The notes: generated by a model from the sequence alone, not told the origin. A DNA stretch of 64,000 bases from JAAGZL01 sp050291725 (GCA_050291725.1 JBNKKH010000005.1:1-64000), one strand, 5' to 3'; counted from the first letter of the stretch, positions 25,147 through 34,890 are shown. Translations and numbers: made by a program.

Positions 25147-25590
25147 ATGTCTGAAGGGAATGTTAGAAGCAGGGAGAGACGCACTAGAACTGCTGAAATG
25201 GTAGATAAGCTGCTAGTCGAGAGACAGGAGATGTTAGCGCTGTATTGCCAATTAGCTGGGCTGGAACCATATACTTCTAGCGAGCGCAATGAACGCACAC
25301 TACGCAAGTTTTGCCAAGTCTTAATGGACTATATGGCTTTCGGGCATTTCGAAATATATGAGCGTATTGCCCATGGTGATGAGAAAAGGGCAAGGATAAT
25401 AAAGGTTGCTGAGAAGGTTTACGATAGAGTGCTTGAGGCAACGGAGTACGCTGTTGCCTTTAATGATAAATATGACTCAACCAATCAGTACAATACCGAA
25501 CAGTTGGAAAAGGATCTTTCAATATTGGGAGAAGAGCTAGCTATTCGTGTTGAGATGGAAGATAAGCTGGTGGCGGCAATGGTCTCCTGA
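25147..25590 (+). CDS. rsd: Rsd/AlgQ family anti-sigma-70 factor
   Basis: The helical 147-residue protein has the Rsd/AlgQ pattern: LLVERQEMLALYCQLAG, RKFCQVLMDYMAFGHFEIYE and a C-terminal helix pair. Rsd binds region 4 of RpoD and shifts polymerase toward alternative sigma factors in slow growth; AlgQ in Pseudomonas regulates alginate. I start at the ATG at 25147, which has AAGGGGG nine bases upstream. An upstream in-frame start at 25117 would bury that site. The cyclase-like gene follows 43 bases later on the same strand and may share its regulation. Confidence 0.88.
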   Translation: MSEGNVRSRERRTRTAEMVDKLLVERQEMLALYCQLAGLEPYTSSERNERTLRKFCQVLMDYMAFGHFEIYERIAHGDEKRARIIKVAEKVYDRVLEATEYAVAFNDKYDSTNQYNTEQLEKDLSILGEELAIRVEMEDKLVAAMVS

Positions 25591-25633
25591 GGATAGAGGA
25601 TAACCAATACATTATTAAGGTGATGATAATTGA

Positions 25634-28087
25634 ATGCTTAAGGGTCTGAGAAGCCGACTTGGTTTGCAGCAGGAGGTTGACGACCTGTTTGCAACGCTGC
25701 CTGTTGCTTCGCCTTTCAGGTTCTCATTTGAGCGTTTTCCCAAGGGTATAGATAACACCAACGTTGACGTATACCTTTGCCCCGAATTTACCAGTTCCAC
25801 TAGATTTCTGGTGCGATGCTTGTTGCAGCACGATATTGGAAATAGTTGTTTGGGAGAAGCTCATCCTCCACCTGCAATAAGTGATCTGGAAAATTTCGAG
25901 AAGGCGTACATAGGGATGATGGAGGCCGGGATTAGTAAGGCTAGAAAGGAGTCTTTTCCTGAGCTGGTTCAGCTCCTGCATTTTGCTACACTCGAGTTTC
26001 TTCTGCTTTCTGTTGGTGATGAACTGCTGCAGTACAAAGATCGGCTGCAGAATGCCAGGACGGCTGATGGTGATCACTCAAGTAGCCATGCAGTCCATCT
26101 ACATGACAAGCTAGTGACAATAGCGCAACATGAGGCGGCGATAAAATACCGTGTCATGCGCAAGCTGTTCCGGCATGTCTATAAACTGGAATCCACCACT
26201 TTGCGTAAATTGCGCAAATCTGTATTAGGCAGATCGTGGCCTGTACCAAAGCCAATGCTGTTCAATCCTTTGCTACAGCTGCCAAGTTTATGGGCGGAAG
26301 AACAGTTTATGCATCACTATCCGCTAGTTCTGATGCGAAAAAGTGATCCGGGTTGTTTTAAAAGAGTGAACGCCATTGTAACTGGAATATTTGACTGTTT
26401 TTTGCCTGCTTGGAGTTATGCTCCGAAATTTCCGGAGTCTGCAGATGACACTTCCGTTATGGGGCGGGATTCTACAGGTATGCGCCTGCGCCATGATCGG
26501 GGTATGTTGTCTGGTTTTCTTGAGAGTGAACTGCTGCTGTCTGGGGCTCTACAGGAAGATGAGTATTCCGGCGGCCTCTGTTCCTGGTTGGATGATCCGC
26601 ACAACATGGAGAGAATACTCTCTTTTCAAGGGGCAAGTAAGTATACGGGTAAGCGTCAAATACACAATGAGTCGCAAATAGGATCCCCTGAGCATTGGAG
26701 TGCATTGACGGAAAATGTTGTATCTGAAGCCATGCGCCTTTTTAAGCAAGCTGGGCTTATGCATAAGATACTAGCTTCTCATGAGGCGCCAAAAGTATAT
26801 AAAGAGCTGAACAGCAGAGTGCCTTTAGGCTTGATTTGTCAATATCTTGAGGGCGACATTCCTCGGCGCAAATTGCTGCAAAAGCTTTCTGGTATAAAAG
26901 GGCTCGCGCAGCCTGAGATAGCAAAAAAGGTTCTAGAAATTGCCGCTGGGCGTATAAGCGGTTTATCAAAAGTGCGTAGACGCTATCGTGTGAAATGCTT
27001 CTTGCGTGATTTTGCTGTTTTGCGGCGTGATCTGAAACTAGCATATCAATGCCATAGTGCTATGAACAGTATAAAAATTCTGCAGCGAGATAAAGCTATA
27101 GAGCTGTCCAGAAGTAATCACAGTCTTCAAGAATTCACTCATGGTACCCAGGGCAAGGCAGAGAAAGATAAGATCAGAAATCATGTGATAATCAAAGCCG
27201 ATGTCCGTGGTTCTACAGCCATAACTACAGAGCTGGTAGAGCAGCAACTTAATCCAGCAACCCATTTTAGTCTTAATTTCTTTCAGCCCATAAACAAGCT
27301 ATTAGATGCCTTTGGAGCAACCAAAGTATTCATAGAAGGAGATGCCATCATTCTTAGCATCGCCGAGTATGAAGACGCGCCTTATCAGTGGCTATGCGTG
27401 AGTCATGCCTGCGGTTTGGCTAGAAAGATTCTGCAGGTTGTGGATACGCAGAATGTACAAAACAGAAAACATGGCTTGCCCGAACTGGAGCTAGGTATTG
27501 GCATCTCATTTAATGATGGATCACCAGCCTTCCTTTACGATGGTGATAGGAAGATTATGATTTCACCGGCAATAAATCGGGCTGACCGTCTGTCGTCCTG
27601 CAATGCAGCATTGCGCGGTACTACTTTAGGGGAAGAGGTCAAGAGAGGCGTGGAATTGGTGTTGCCTGTGGATAAGGGTGTAACCATAAGCGGTCGTAGT
27701 GACGAACTGCTAGGTTACAACGTGAATGGCATTGAGATGGATATGCCCGCCTTCTTTAAACTGAAATCCGAGCTGGCTTTACTGCGGCTTGGAGGGAATA
27801 TTCCAGGCTATAGTGAGCAAAGCGTGTTTTATGCGGGTCGCTATCCAGACCGCACTGGAAAGATGGATTGGTTGGTGGTGCGTGAGGCCCCTGTTCGTAT
27901 GTGGATAGGTAACAGTATTAATACCGAAGAGGAGTGGGGGCGTAGGTTTTACGAGGTGATTACAGACCCAGATGTAATTGCTCAGCTCAAGGATAGAATG
28001 AGCAGCAATAAGAGTGATGATAGTAAGGACTCTAAGGCTCAGAATTATGCTGGGGAAGAGTCAGATAGTACCAGCTATATCCACTAA
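25634..28087 (+). CDS. large protein with C-terminal class III nucleotidyl-cyclase-like domain (817 aa)
   Basis: The first 500 residues are helical and not recognised. From about residue 515 a class III cyclase-type domain begins. VIIKADVRGSTAITTEL supplies the first metal Asp (D523), and KVFIEGDAIILS supplies the second (D570). LGIGISFNDG and MISPAINRADRLSSCN match the later strands and the helix that carries transition-state residues in true cyclases. A C-terminal segment of 130 residues follows. It may make cyclic AMP or GMP, or may be a degenerate sensor. It lies 43 bases after rsd in the same direction, so it may report a growth-phase signal. Confidence 0.7.
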   Translation: MLKGLRSRLGLQQEVDDLFATLPVASPFRFSFERFPKGIDNTNVDVYLCPEFTSSTRFLVRCLLQHDIGNSCLGEAHPPPAISDLENFEKAYIGMMEAGISKARKESFPELVQLLHFATLEFLLLSVGDELLQYKDRLQNARTADGDHSSSHAVHLHDKLVTIAQHEAAIKYRVMRKLFRHVYKLESTTLRKLRKSVLGRSWPVPKPMLFNPLLQLPSLWAEEQFMHHYPLVLMRKSDPGCFKRVNAIVTGIFDCFLPAWSYAPKFPESADDTSVMGRDSTGMRLRHDRGMLSGFLESELLLSGALQEDEYSGGLCSWLDDPHNMERILSFQGASKYTGKRQIHNESQIGSPEHWSALTENVVSEAMRLFKQAGLMHKILASHEAPKVYKELNSRVPLGLICQYLEGDIPRRKLLQKLSGIKGLAQPEIAKKVLEIAAGRISGLSKVRRRYRVKCFLRDFAVLRRDLKLAYQCHSAMNSIKILQRDKAIELSRSNHSLQEFTHGTQGKAEKDKIRNHVIIKADVRGSTAITTELVEQQLNPATHFSLNFFQPINKLLDAFGATKVFIEGDAIILSIAEYEDAPYQWLCVSHACGLARKILQVVDTQNVQNRKHGLPELELGIGISFNDGSPAFLYDGDRKIMISPAINRADRLSSCNAALRGTTLGEEVKRGVELVLPVDKGVTISGRSDELLGYNVNGIEMDMPAFFKLKSELALLRLGGNIPGYSEQSVFYAGRYPDRTGKMDWLVVREAPVRMWIGNSINTEEEWGRRFYEVITDPDVIAQLKDRMSSNKSDDSKDSKAQNYAGEESDSTSYIH

Positions 28088-28096
28088 CTAGAGTCA

Positions 28097-30058
28097 CTAT
28101 TGAGCAGACATCAACTTTTGTAGAGCCTTATTGATCCTCTCTTTTACAGGGCTTTTTAGGTTGCGTTGTATCGGCGGCATAATGTCGCTCAGTCGCCCCG
28201 TCTTTTCCCCCAGGCGATCCTTATATATTACGGTGTAGGCCAGTACCCGCTCCAGATAGCCTCTGGTCTCATCGAAAGGTACTGTTGCTACCCATAGATC
28301 AGCGGGGATTGGTTTTTTTGGTAGCCAACGCCGCACTCTACCAGGGCCGGCATTATAGGCTGCGGTGGCCAATACCTTGTTCTGCCCCAGCTCATTCAAC
28401 ACCGTTTTTAGGTATGTAGCCCCAAGTTGAATGTTTACGTCCGGTTGCAGAAAGTTGCTCTCCTTTAACCGGCTCATATTCAATTTTCTTGCTGTGCTGC
28501 GGGCGGTCTTAGGCATCAGCTGCATTAGGCCCAATGCTCCGGCAGGTGAGTGGGCATCTTGTATGAAGGTGCTCTCTTGACGGATTACTGCAAATACCCA
28601 CGCGCTTTCGATATTTTTTTTCTGCGCTATTTTGTCCACCTGTTTGCGGTGAGCAATCGGGAAGCGCAAATTTAGATCATCCCATAGGCCGCCTTGGGCT
28701 AAAACCACTATGGAGCGGTCGTGCATGCCCCAGTTGTGCGCCAGTATAGCTGCTCCCTTGAGCTGTTCTGGCTTCATGCCTTTAGTAGCGGCGCGCCACT
28801 CTCTGCGGGCTTCAGTATAGCGCTTGAGGAGGAACATCTCCCTAGAGCGCATCAGTCCCTGGTTGTTTTTTAGTTGCCTCATGGTTTTTGCGCTGACCTT
28901 TGATGGCTGGTGATTGAGGTTGTAATTTACCCCCAATATGTCAGCCGCCAGGAAACCGTAAAAGCTGCGTTCCTTGGCAAGCGGTTTCAGTTTGGACTTA
29001 GACTCTTCTCTCTTACCAAGTTTTGCCAAGGCTCTGGCATTCCAGTAGCGCCATTTGTCGCTGTTTTTTAAATCTTTAGGCAGCCGTTGGGTCCATTTGT
29101 AGACAAGGTCCCACTTCTGTCTGCTTAGGGCGTACCTTAGCCCTCTCTCATGCAGCTTGGTGTCTGTAGCATGGGGTTGAATCTGGTCTAGAAACTTCAG
29201 GCTGCGTCTATGCTTGCTACGCATCATGCGCATGGCTATGGTGTGCTCTGCCTGTTGCAGTAGCTGCTTTGGAAACGCTTTATCTTGCTGTAATCGCTTC
29301 CATACAGAGAGAGCTTTATTAATGTTTTTGCGGGCTAAGCGCTTTAGGCCATGAGCCGTTATGGTGTGCTGGAGCTTTTTTGGTACTGATAGTTTTATCT
29401 TACTTTCCAGCCTTTCTGGGTTGTTGTGGATATGCATCCACTGCTCAAACCATCTCTTCTGGTCTTTCGGTAGGTAGCGTTGCAGATAACGGGCGCGGGA
29501 TGTATCTCCCTGCTGCATAGTTAGTATTATCCGTTCCCAAGCCAGTTCTGGTGTTAGTTTTCCCGCTTTGTGCCAGGCATTGAATGCCGGAGTACAGTCA
29601 TCTGGACGGGAGCCGCCATGGAGCCATATGGGCTTTATCAACTTAAAGGCTTTCTCTTCCTGTTTGCTATTGATCAGGGCGCGTAGATAGTTACATTGTC
29701 GTTCTATGCTGTTTTGAGGTGTGTACAGCTCTAGATAGCTCTTCCAGGCGCTCTTTTTTGCCAGATGATTCAGCCAAGCACTGCGTAGAAGATAAGATAA
29801 AGGAACCTCTTGGTATTTCTCTATGAATTTCTTGACTCTAGGCAATTTGTTACTGGAAAAGCCGTAGCGCAGCTCTGTGTACTCCAGGTATGGGTACAGG
29901 GGGTATTTTTCTAGGTCCTTCCTTAGGGAGTTGTACTCGGTGATTTTACCTTGCTTAAAGGCCTTTTCGGCAGCTACAAATTTTCCCCGCTCGTCTTTAT
30001 ATACGGCGGCAAAATCCACAGCTATGGCCTGGTGAGATAGCAGCAATGGAATTAACAA
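28097..30058 (-). CDS. slt: soluble lytic murein transglycosylase Slt
   Basis: Slt cleaves the glycan strands of peptidoglycan in the periplasm to form 1,6-anhydro ends. A long alpha-superhelical ring (residues 20-450) precedes the lysozyme-like domain. There VIRQESTFIQDAHSPAGALG holds the catalytic Glu and GLMQLMPKTA the following motif; TAAYNAGPGRVRRWL is conserved. No ATG or GTG opens the gene. The span given begins at a TTG (30058), but GAAGGA at 30092-30097 lies nine bases before an ATT at 30082. That ATT would give a better signal peptide with a positive charge. The true start is therefore uncertain. Confidence 0.92.
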   Translation of the reverse strand: MLIPLLLSHQAIAVDFAAVYKDERGKFVAAEKAFKQGKITEYNSLRKDLEKYPLYPYLEYTELRYGFSSNKLPRVKKFIEKYQEVPLSYLLRSAWLNHLAKKSAWKSYLELYTPQNSIERQCNYLRALINSKQEEKAFKLIKPIWLHGGSRPDDCTPAFNAWHKAGKLTPELAWERIILTMQQGDTSRARYLQRYLPKDQKRWFEQWMHIHNNPERLESKIKLSVPKKLQHTITAHGLKRLARKNINKALSVWKRLQQDKAFPKQLLQQAEHTIAMRMMRSKHRRSLKFLDQIQPHATDTKLHERGLRYALSRQKWDLVYKWTQRLPKDLKNSDKWRYWNARALAKLGKREESKSKLKPLAKERSFYGFLAADILGVNYNLNHQPSKVSAKTMRQLKNNQGLMRSREMFLLKRYTEARREWRAATKGMKPEQLKGAAILAHNWGMHDRSIVVLAQGGLWDDLNLRFPIAHRKQVDKIAQKKNIESAWVFAVIRQESTFIQDAHSPAGALGLMQLMPKTARSTARKLNMSRLKESNFLQPDVNIQLGATYLKTVLNELGQNKVLATAAYNAGPGRVRRWLPKKPIPADLWVATVPFDETRGYLERVLAYTVIYKDRLGEKTGRLSDIMPPIQRNLKSPVKERINKALQKLMSAQ

Positions 30059-30222
30059 CAGGATGTAGCGAGAAATATTAATTGTGTGATTTCCTTCTGG
30101 ACTAACTGATTAATTAACAGCGGCAGTTAAGAATAACATAGTATGATTAGCAGTTAATGACATATTATATCTGCTACTGGTTCCGTATCAGAGCATATTT
30201 TTTATTTTTGTTGGAGAGTGTA

Positions 30223-30666
30223 ATGGTTGAATTAGATGAGCAGATGGAGATGGAGTTGCGCAGTGGAATATCCGCCTTTGAAGCAAAATATTTTGGCGAC
30301 GCCTCAAAGCTGCTCTCGCCCCTGGCCGATGCCGGCAATACGGAAGCTCGCTATAGGATGGCTGTGATGGCGCAGAACGGTTTAGGTATGGTTAAGAATG
30401 AAAATATGGCTAAAAAATATATGACAGCGGCGGCAGAAGATGGCCATGCTTTGGCGCAGCACGGTCTTGGATTTATGTACATGGAGGGAGATTGTGTCGT
30501 AGCGGATGGTCCCAAGGCTATCGAGTGGTTTAGAAAGGCGGCAGCTCAGGGGATGACTGGGTCTCTTGCCACTATGGCTAGAATGTATAAAGAGGGGATA
30601 GGGGTAGAGCAAGATCTGGATGAGGCCAAGCGGCTCTATCGCGAGGCGGGTTTTGATGAGTTTTAA
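30223..30666 (+). CDS. Sel1-like repeat protein (147 aa)
   Basis: About three Sel1-type TPR units can be seen: EARYRMAVMAQNGLGMVKNE, ALAQHGLGFMYMEGDCVVAD followed by PKAIEWFRKAAAQG, and SLATMARMYKEGIGVEQDL followed by DEAKRLYREAG. Such repeats form helical scaffolds for protein-protein contacts. No signal peptide is present with the chosen ATG at 30223 (MVELDEQMEM), which has GGAGAG four bases upstream. The EF-hand protein begins 17 bases after its stop, so they are probably cotranscribed. The partner is not known. Confidence 0.88.
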   Translation: MVELDEQMEMELRSGISAFEAKYFGDASKLLSPLADAGNTEARYRMAVMAQNGLGMVKNENMAKKYMTAAAEDGHALAQHGLGFMYMEGDCVVADGPKAIEWFRKAAAQGMTGSLATMARMYKEGIGVEQDLDEAKRLYREAGFDEF

Positions 30667-30683
30667 TTAGAGACTATATAGTT

Positions 30684-31664
30684 GTGTCGCAGCGCGATTA
30701 TAAATTTCCCGAAGATGACAGGGAGGCTAGTCTCCGGCGTAAGAACAGAGGCCTAGGGGCTGTTTTGCGTCATCCGCTGGTGCTGGTGCTGGTTATTGTT
30801 GCGGGAATATACCTATATAAAATGCCGGAAGGGTCATGGGAACCATACATAGAGCGGTTGGAGGTTCTATGGGACGAGTTGGTTGGAGAGCGCAGCAGAG
30901 ATACGGCGAGGGAGCAGACAGGGCAGACAGAGCAGACAGAGCAGGGGCTTGTTGCTGGCCCACAGCAGAAAGATAATCAACATACGGAATCTACCCCGCC
31001 ACCAAAAATGGTTGAGCCAGAATCAGTTGTAGAGGCTATTCGACTTGATGTATCTATAGGTGTTGGATTTAGACCTGTGGGGTTTAAAGTTGGTGCTGTA
31101 ACTGCAGCAATCAAGCTGTCAGAAAAACCACCCCAGCAAATTCGCAAACTGCCGAAGTTTATCTCTCCATACCAGAGATATGGCCAGATCACCCTGGCTA
31201 ATGGCTTGGAGTTCAGCTTTGCTCTTGACCTGGTTTCAATAGATTACCAGATGTATCTGGATCGCAATCGAAATGGCGATTTGAGTGATGATGGTCCGCC
31301 ATTAGACAATGACGGCGAGAGTGGGTTTGCTAGCGGACTAAATTTTCCCCTTAAGGTTGTTTCTGGAGTGCCAGGTCTGGATGGGGAGTACAAAATTTGG
31401 ATTTACTCAACATTAGAAAGCTGGCAAAGATGGAAAATACTCTATTTCAGTATGACCCAACTGCAGGGGGAATTGGTGCTGTCAGGCAAGAGGTATACGG
31501 CGTTCCTGGCCGACAACGGGCCAGTGGATGGGGACTACCGCAACGATGGCATCAATATTGACCTGGATGGCAACGGCAAAATAGAGCGTGAAACGGAGTT
31601 CTTCCCTGACGGCAGCCTGGCGCGGATTGATGGGGTAAACTATCTATTCCGTGTTACCCATTGA
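30684..31664 (+). CDS. single-span membrane protein with EF-hand-like loops (326 aa)
   Basis: Starting at a GTG, the protein has a short basic cytoplasmic N-terminus and one membrane segment (HPLVLVLVIVAGIYLY). A Gln/Thr-rich linker (EQTGQTEQTEQ) leads to a beta-rich periplasmic domain. Two calcium-loop-like sequences are visible, DRNRNGDLSDDG and DLDGNGKIERE, which follow the DxDxNG spacing of EF-hands or dockerin loops. Function is unknown. It probably forms a unit with the Sel1 protein 17 bases upstream, which could be its cytoplasmic or periplasmic partner. Confidence 0.75.
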   Translation: MSQRDYKFPEDDREASLRRKNRGLGAVLRHPLVLVLVIVAGIYLYKMPEGSWEPYIERLEVLWDELVGERSRDTAREQTGQTEQTEQGLVAGPQQKDNQHTESTPPPKMVEPESVVEAIRLDVSIGVGFRPVGFKVGAVTAAIKLSEKPPQQIRKLPKFISPYQRYGQITLANGLEFSFALDLVSIDYQMYLDRNRNGDLSDDGPPLDNDGESGFASGLNFPLKVVSGVPGLDGEYKIWIYSTLESWQRWKILYFSMTQLQGELVLSGKRYTAFLADNGPVDGDYRNDGINIDLDGNGKIERETEFFPDGSLARIDGVNYLFRVTH

Positions 31665-31676
31665 TAGTGCTGTCCC

Positions 31677-32735
31677 TTAGCCCCCGCTTCGCCGCTGGTT
31701 TACCGCATCTGCCAGGATTCGTAGCAGAGGCTCGCTCTCTTCCCAACTGATACAGGCATCGGTCACGCTTTGGCCTCGGGTCAATTCCAGATCTGGTCTG
31801 AGGTCCTGATTTCCGGCAACTAGGTTACTCTCGATCATAGCTCCGATGATACGTTGGTCGCCGCGAGCGATCTGACCTGCTACATCATGGGCGATGCTAA
31901 TCTGTTTCTCATGGCGTTTGCGGCTGTTGGCATGGCTGAAATCGATCATCATCTGGGGTTTGTGGCCAGCTGCCTCCATCTCTTCAGCGGCTATGTTGAT
32001 GCTTTCGGTATCGTAGTTTGGCCTGGAGCCACCTCGTAGAATCACGTGGCAATCGTTGTTGCCGCTGGTGGTGAAGATGGCTGATCTTCCCTGTTTTACC
32101 ACAGATAGAAAATGGTGCGGCTGCGATGAGGAGCGAATAGCATCCAGGGCTATTTTTAGGCTGCCATTGGTAGCATTTTTAAACCCTACCGGACAGGAGA
32201 GGCCGGAGGCCAGCTCACGATGCACCTGGCTCTCAGTAGTTCTAGCACCGATTGCCCCCCAGCTTATCAGGTCAGCAATGTACTGGGGACTGATGGGATC
32301 AAGATACTCTGTCCCCGCTGGCAGACCCATGTTGTTTATATCCAGCAGTAGGTGTCGCGCGAGATTTAACCCTTTGTTGATATGGAAGGTGCCGTTGAGA
32401 TCAGGATCGTTAATCAGCCCTTTCCAGCCAACAGTAGTGCGTGGCTTTTCAAAGTAGACCCGCATTATGATAAGCAGGTCCCTCTTAAGTTCGTCATGCA
32501 GCGGCTTAAGTTTTGCTGCATACTCCAGAGCTGCGTCAGGATCGTGTACCGAACAGGGTCCAACTACCACCATAATGCGGTCATCCTCATTGTGCAGGAT
32601 TCGGTGTATGGACTGCCGAGCCGCATAGACGGTTTCAGCCGCCGCATCGGTTATGGGGAAGTCGTTCAGTAGCTTCTCGGGTGATATAAGCTCTTTTATC
32701 TCGCGGATGCGAAGGTCATCTGTCAGGTAAGTCAT
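31677..32735 (-). CDS. DAHP synthase, class I (AroF/G/H type)
   Basis: The enzyme condenses phosphoenolpyruvate and erythrose-4-phosphate, opening the shikimate pathway. DDLRIREIKELISPEKLL is the N-terminal effector and oligomer segment of the E. coli type. VVVGPCSVHDPDAALEYA, RVYFEKPRTTVGWKGL, AGTEYLDPISPQYIADLISWGAIGARTTE (conserved motif spanning about residues 142-170), and IDFSHANS with metal ligands are all intact. I start at the ATG at 32735, three codons inside a possible GTG start, to match the family. Which aromatic amino acid inhibits it cannot be told safely. Confidence 0.96.
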   Translation of the reverse strand: MTYLTDDLRIREIKELISPEKLLNDFPITDAAAETVYAARQSIHRILHNEDDRIMVVVGPCSVHDPDAALEYAAKLKPLHDELKRDLLIIMRVYFEKPRTTVGWKGLINDPDLNGTFHINKGLNLARHLLLDINNMGLPAGTEYLDPISPQYIADLISWGAIGARTTESQVHRELASGLSCPVGFKNATNGSLKIALDAIRSSSQPHHFLSVVKQGRSAIFTTSGNNDCHVILRGGSRPNYDTESINIAAEEMEAAGHKPQMMIDFSHANSRKRHEKQISIAHDVAGQIARGDQRIIGAMIESNLVAGNQDLRPDLELTRGQSVTDACISWEESEPLLRILADAVNQRRSGG

Positions 32736-32933
32736 TGCTTTCACGTAAATTTAGTAATGGCCTGGATTATAAAACAAATTCCGTCTGAATGTTGCCTGAA
32801 TTTATGTGGGTTATGGAGGTCCCACAACTATCTCTGCTTAAGGATTGACAGGTTTATTCGGCGTAGTAGCCGTAGTTGAGGTAGAATTGTACGGATAAAC
32901 CCTTTAGTCGAAGTAGTAAAAGAAGTATTTAGG

Positions 32934-34817
32934 ATGAGTGAAGAGAAATATCCACTGCTGAATATCATTGATGATCCTTCAGGATTGAAGCTGTTAGACC
33001 GCTCGCAATTGGAACAGCTGTCTGAGGAGCTCAGGACCTTTCTGATCCAGTCTGTATCTAGGACTGGTGGCCATCTGGCTGCTGGATTGGGCGTGGTGGA
33101 GCTTACTATTGCTCTGCACTATGTGTTTGACACCCCGTGGGATCGGTTGGTGTGGGATGTAGGACATCAGGCCTACCCCCATAAAATATTGACTGGGCGG
33201 CGTGATCAGATGTCTACTCTGCGCAAGCAGGGGGGCATATCTGGGTTTCCGCGTCGTGAAGAGAGTGAGTTTGATGCTTTTGGAGTAGGCCACGCGAGCA
33301 CATCCATAAGCGCCGCACTAGGAATGGCGGTGGCATCTCGCCAGAAGGGAGAGCAGCGTCAGATAGTTTCTGTTATAGGTGACGGTTCCATAGGTGGTGG
33401 CATGGCATTCGAGGCCATGAATCAGGCCGGGGCCATGGATATAGATCTGTTGGTTATTCTGAATGACAATGACATGTCGATTTCGCCGCCAGTAGGTGGT
33501 ATTCGGAATCACTTAGCCAAGGCGCTATCCAGTAAATTCTATACCAAGGTCAGAGAGGGCGGAAAATCGGCCTTGAGCAACATGCCGCACATAAGCGAAT
33601 TTGTCGGCAAATGGGAAGAGCACATGAAGGGTATGGTTATGCCTGGCACTCTGTTTGAGGAGTTGGGTTTTAACTATATTGGTACTGTCGATGGCCACGA
33701 TATGGAGACATTGATTACTACCTTAGAGAATATGAAATCTATACCTGGCCCGCGCTTTCTACATGTTGTTACCCAGAAGGGCCGCGGTTTCACTCCTGCC
33801 GAGAGTGACCCATGTTTCTACCATGGTGTGCCGCCGTACGATCCCGATACGGGTGAGATTATCAAAGCAGCATCTGGCCCAACTTATACCCAGGTGTTTG
33901 GGGATTGGGTTTGTGATGCGGCGGCCGAAGACCCCAGGTTAGTTGCCATTACCCCAGCTATGCGTGAGGGGTCTGGCCTCGTGCGTTATGCCAAAGAGTA
34001 TCCAGAACGCTATTTCGATGTTGGCATTGCCGAGCCCCATGCTCTAACTTTTGCCGCTGGAATGGCTTGTGAAGGGCTGAAGCCGGTAGTGGCTATCTAC
34101 TCCACATTTCTCCAGCGGGCATTTGATCAACTGGCCCATGATATATCTCTACAGAATCTGGATGTTACTCTGGCAGTGGATAGGGCCGGGCAGGTGGGAG
34201 AGGACGGCGCTACCCATGCCGGGAGTTTTGATCTTGGTTATGTGCGCAGTCTGCCGAATATGGTGATCATGGCTCCAGCAGATGAAAATGAGTGTAGGCA
34301 GATGCTACAGACCGCTTATGAGCACACAGGGCCAGCCGTGGTGCGTTATCCCAGAGGGGTAGGGCCTGGCGTGGAGGTAACTGAAGATCGCACCCCACTG
34401 CCCATAGGTCAGGGAGCAAAAGTTCGCGAGGGGAAGGGTATCGCTCTGCTGGCCTTCGGTAGTATGCTTGCCCCAGCCCTACAGGCAGCTGATAGCCTGG
34501 ATGCCACTGTGGTGAATATGCGTTTTGTAAAGCCACTGGATGAGGATCTGATAATTGAGATGTCAAAGAAACATGATATCTTGGTAACCTTGGAAGAGAA
34601 TATGATTCAGGGTGGAGCCGGGTCTGCAGTTAATGAGTGTCTGGCTGAACACAATATAAGAGTCGCAGTGCTAAATCTTGGTTTGCCTGATCGCTACATA
34701 GAGCATGCCTCATCCGCGCAGCAGTTACAGATGTGCGGGTTGGATGCAGATGGAATAGTTGGCTCAATAGAGAGATATATGGGTGATATGAAATCAGCTG
34801 AACCGATGTCCGGTTGA
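32934..34817 (+). CDS. dxs: 1-deoxy-D-xylulose-5-phosphate synthase Dxs
   Basis: Dxs condenses pyruvate and glyceraldehyde-3-phosphate with thiamine diphosphate as cofactor, the first step of the MEP isoprenoid pathway and a branch to thiamine and pyridoxal. SRTGGHLAAGLGVVELTIAL, WDVGHQAYPHKILTGRR, VIGDGSIGGGMAFEAMNQAG (thiamine diphosphate motif), and the pyrimidine domain DVGIAEPHALTFAAGMA are present, as are the transketolase C-domain motifs. The length is 627 residues. The hemL-thiE-thiD operon at 49318 supplies a cofactor for this enzyme. Confidence 0.97.
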   Translation: MSEEKYPLLNIIDDPSGLKLLDRSQLEQLSEELRTFLIQSVSRTGGHLAAGLGVVELTIALHYVFDTPWDRLVWDVGHQAYPHKILTGRRDQMSTLRKQGGISGFPRREESEFDAFGVGHASTSISAALGMAVASRQKGEQRQIVSVIGDGSIGGGMAFEAMNQAGAMDIDLLVILNDNDMSISPPVGGIRNHLAKALSSKFYTKVREGGKSALSNMPHISEFVGKWEEHMKGMVMPGTLFEELGFNYIGTVDGHDMETLITTLENMKSIPGPRFLHVVTQKGRGFTPAESDPCFYHGVPPYDPDTGEIIKAASGPTYTQVFGDWVCDAAAEDPRLVAITPAMREGSGLVRYAKEYPERYFDVGIAEPHALTFAAGMACEGLKPVVAIYSTFLQRAFDQLAHDISLQNLDVTLAVDRAGQVGEDGATHAGSFDLGYVRSLPNMVIMAPADENECRQMLQTAYEHTGPAVVRYPRGVGPGVEVTEDRTPLPIGQGAKVREGKGIALLAFGSMLAPALQAADSLDATVVNMRFVKPLDEDLIIEMSKKHDILVTLEENMIQGGAGSAVNECLAEHNIRVAVLNLGLPDRYIEHASSAQQLQMCGLDADGIVGSIERYMGDMKSAEPMSG

Positions 34818-34890
34818 TTCGCTACAGAAACAGTATCTTTGTGCCGTTAATTTTGCTTAGAAAATCAAAAAAATTAGGATTGGAGTCCTT

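Noticed and set aside
32845..32850. Perfect TTGACA upstream of dxs
   Set aside because: No acceptable -10 hexamer lies 15-19 bases downstream, so I do not call a promoter.
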